Positions 4,159 to 5,400 of a stretch of DNA of 5,400 nucleotides are shown in pieces. Location of the stretch: the NCBI GenBank assembly GCA_030616425.1, contig JAUWXJ010000160.1, forward strand, positions 1 through 5,400, read 5' to 3'. Each line of letters opens with the position of its first letter. The stretch's first letter is position 1. The notes beneath the pieces are model-generated. The model was not told the origin of the DNA, did not search any database, and saw only the letters and a list, made by a program, of their open reading frames with translations. Position numbers and translations under genes: made by a program. Source of the DNA: Desulfobacterales bacterium. GTDB taxonomy: Bacteria; Desulfobacterota; Desulfobacteria; Desulfobacterales; C00003060.

Positions 4159-5400
4159 ATGCCCGAGAGTCCCTTAACAGGTAAGCAGACAAGAAGGAAC
4201 TTCGGAAAGATTCCAAAGATCGTCGAATTTCCCAATTTGGTCGAGATGCAAAAGGAATCGTATGCCCGGTTTTTGCAAATGGATGTTGCGCCGGAAAAGA
4301 GAAAAGACGAAGGCCTTCAGGGTGCCTTTAAAAGCGTCTTTCCCATAAAAGATTTTACGGGAACTGCCTCTTTAGAGTTTGTTTCCTATAGCTTTGGAGA
4401 AGTCAAGTATGACGAGGCCGAATGCACAGACAAAGGGATGACCTATGAGATCCCGATGCGTATTACGGTTCGGCTGGTGGTCTATGAGACTGACAAAGAG
4501 ACTGAGGTCCAGAATATCCGGGACATTAAAGAACAGGAGGTCTATTTCGGCACCATCCCACTTATGACCAAAAGGGGGACATTTATCATCAACGGGACCG
4601 AGCGGGTTGTGGTAAGTCAGCTTCACAGGTCCCCCGGGGTGTGCTTTGACCATGACAAGGGCAAGACGCATTCGAGTGGTAAAATCCTTTATTCGGCCAG
4701 GATTATTCCAGTTCGGGGGTCCTGGATAGACTTAGAAATCGATCCCAAGGATTTTGTTTATGTTAGGATCGACCGCCGTCGGAAATTCCCCATCACCTTG
4801 CTTCTAAAGGCCTTTGGGTATTCGGGAGAGGAGCTTTTGTCCTATTTTTACCGTATGGAAAGGATCGAGATAACAGGCAAGCGCCCGCCTGCCACTGCGA
4901 GGCACAAGCGGGCAGGTCTGTACAAAGTGGTTGACAAGGACCTCCTAGTGGGGCAACGCGTGTCAAAACCGGTAAAACACCCAAAAACCGGCAAGGTAAT
5001 CATCAAAAAGGGGCACCGCGTTACGACAACCACTCTCAAACCCCTTCTGAGGGCAAAAGTTCAGCGAGTCCCTATTGGTTTTGAAGATATCGAGAACAAG
5101 ATCTTGTCTCACACCTTGATAGACCCTAAGAGTGGAGAGGTAATAGCTGCCCATAATGAGGTAATTGATGAAAACGTCTTTGAGAAAATCTTAGCTGCTC
5201 ACATATCTAGTTTTGAAATACTTTACATAGATAACGTTAGAACCAGTGATTCAATCAGCAAGACCCTACAACTTGACAAGGTGGAAACCCAGGAGGATGC
5301 GCTGCTGGAGATCTATCGAAGGCTCCGACCAAGCAACCCACCCACCGTGGAGGTAGCCCAAGAACTTTGTCGTCAGCTCTTTTTTAGTTCATCTCATTAT
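4159..5400 (+). CDS. rpoB: RNA polymerase beta subunit, N-terminal part (partial)
   Basis: The frame is open for 414 codons from ATG 4159 to the window edge, about 30% of a full beta subunit. Beta forms one pincer of RNA polymerase and much of the active-centre cleft. Visible are the N-terminal segment NFGKIPKIVEFPNLVEMQKE (15-34), the protrusion/lobe block with KEQEVYFGTIPLMTKRGTF and INGTERVVVSQLHRSPGV (144-161), DHDKGKTHSSGK, and RIDRRRKFPITLLLKAFGY. After residue 240 comes a region like the delta-group beta insert, with two similar repeats, KHPKTGKVIIKKG and DPKSGEVIAAHNE, then YIDNVRTSDSISKTL and EIYRRLRPSNPPT, which is again core. AAGGAG at 4148-4153 lies 5 bases before the start. Two oddities are Cys162 after SPGV, where Phe is usual, and a basic 12-residue segment (242-253) encoded by a palindrome. 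The rifampicin main cluster and catalytic regions lie beyond the window. Confidence 0.97.
   Translation, partial: MPESPLTGKQTRRNFGKIPKIVEFPNLVEMQKESYARFLQMDVAPEKRKDEGLQGAFKSVFPIKDFTGTASLEFVSYSFGEVKYDEAECTDKGMTYEIPMRITVRLVVYETDKETEVQNIRDIKEQEVYFGTIPLMTKRGTFIINGTERVVVSQLHRSPGVCFDHDKGKTHSSGKILYSARIIPVRGSWIDLEIDPKDFVYVRIDRRRKFPITLLLKAFGYSGEELLSYFYRMERIEITGKRPPATARHKRAGLYKVVDKDLLVGQRVSKPVKHPKTGKVIIKKGHRVTTTTLKPLLRAKVQRVPIGFEDIENKILSHTLIDPKSGEVIAAHNEVIDENVFEKILAAHISSFEILYIDNVRTSDSISKTLQLDKVETQEDALLEIYRRLRPSNPPTVEVAQELCRQLFFSSSHY
4882..4917 (+). repeat. Palindromic element in frame inside rpoB
   Basis: GCCCGC (4883-4888) pairs with GCGGGC (4908-4913), and inside it TGCC (4890-4893) pairs with GGCA (4901-4904) over the loop ACTGCGA. 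Alternatively CCTGCC (4888-4893) pairs with GGCAGG (4911-4916). The 36 bases encode RPPATARHKRAG (residues 242-253), placed between ITGK and LYKVVDKD. In the beta subunits I know, this place holds only two or three residues, so the segment looks like an in-frame insertion. It is much more G+C-rich than the flanking codons. The hairpin is seen directly; that it is a mobile or dispersed element is inference, with the in-frame palindromic elements of Rickettsia as a parallel. Confidence 0.55.

Noticed and set aside
4038..5154. Minus-strand frames opposite rpoB and its leader
   Set aside because: They lie against a continuous, highly conserved rpoB reading frame and have no recognisable domains or start signals.

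Overview
This window is a stretch of bacterial chromosome carrying the translation/transcription core cluster. On the + strand it reads: 3' end of tuf (EF-Tu), rpmG (L33), a tRNA-Trp gene, secE, nusG, rplK (L11), rplA (L1), rplJ (L10), rplL (L7/L12) and the 5' part of rpoB, which runs off the right edge still open. Every gene is on the + strand. The order tuf-rpmG-trnW-secE-nusG-rplKAJL-rpoB is common in Desulfobacterota (former Deltaproteobacteria) and some related Gram-negatives. SecE has a long basic N-terminal extension before a single membrane helix, RpoB has an insert domain like that of the delta group, and the intergenic regions are full of short tandem and palindromic repeats. Together these suggest an uncultured or environmental Desulfobacterota-like organism with moderate G+C. 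The phylum is an inference; the gene identities are not in doubt.

Region by region: 1-302 holds the tuf end and rpmG, closely linked. 303-484 has no gene; it holds a 9-bp tandem repeat, a small stem-loop and a compound inverted repeat. 485-561 is tRNA-Trp with an encoded CCA. 562-664 is almost entirely a long inverted repeat of 8-bp units. 665-2824 is secE-nusG-rplK-rplA with short gaps. 2825-3004 is a 180-base rplJ leader made of heptamer repeats, a 9-bp inverted repeat and a run of nine G that forms the Shine-Dalgarno region of a TTG-started rplJ. 3571-3951 is rplL. 3952-4158 is a 207-base leader with several stem-loops in front of rpoB. 4159-5400 is rpoB.

The genes work together in making and coupling RNA and protein. 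EF-Tu and tRNA-Trp serve elongation. L33, L11, L1, L10 and L7/L12 are 50S proteins, the last four forming or flanking the two mobile stalks. NusG binds RNA polymerase, whose beta subunit is encoded next door, and SecE is the small essential subunit of the SecYEG channel.

I found no undescribed multi-gene system here. The gene content is ordinary and highly conserved. The unusual part is the repeats: each long gap holds a different short tandem or palindromic repeat, and a palindrome of about 36 bp appears to sit in frame inside rpoB, adding about 12 basic residues. That in-frame element is the observation most worth following up.
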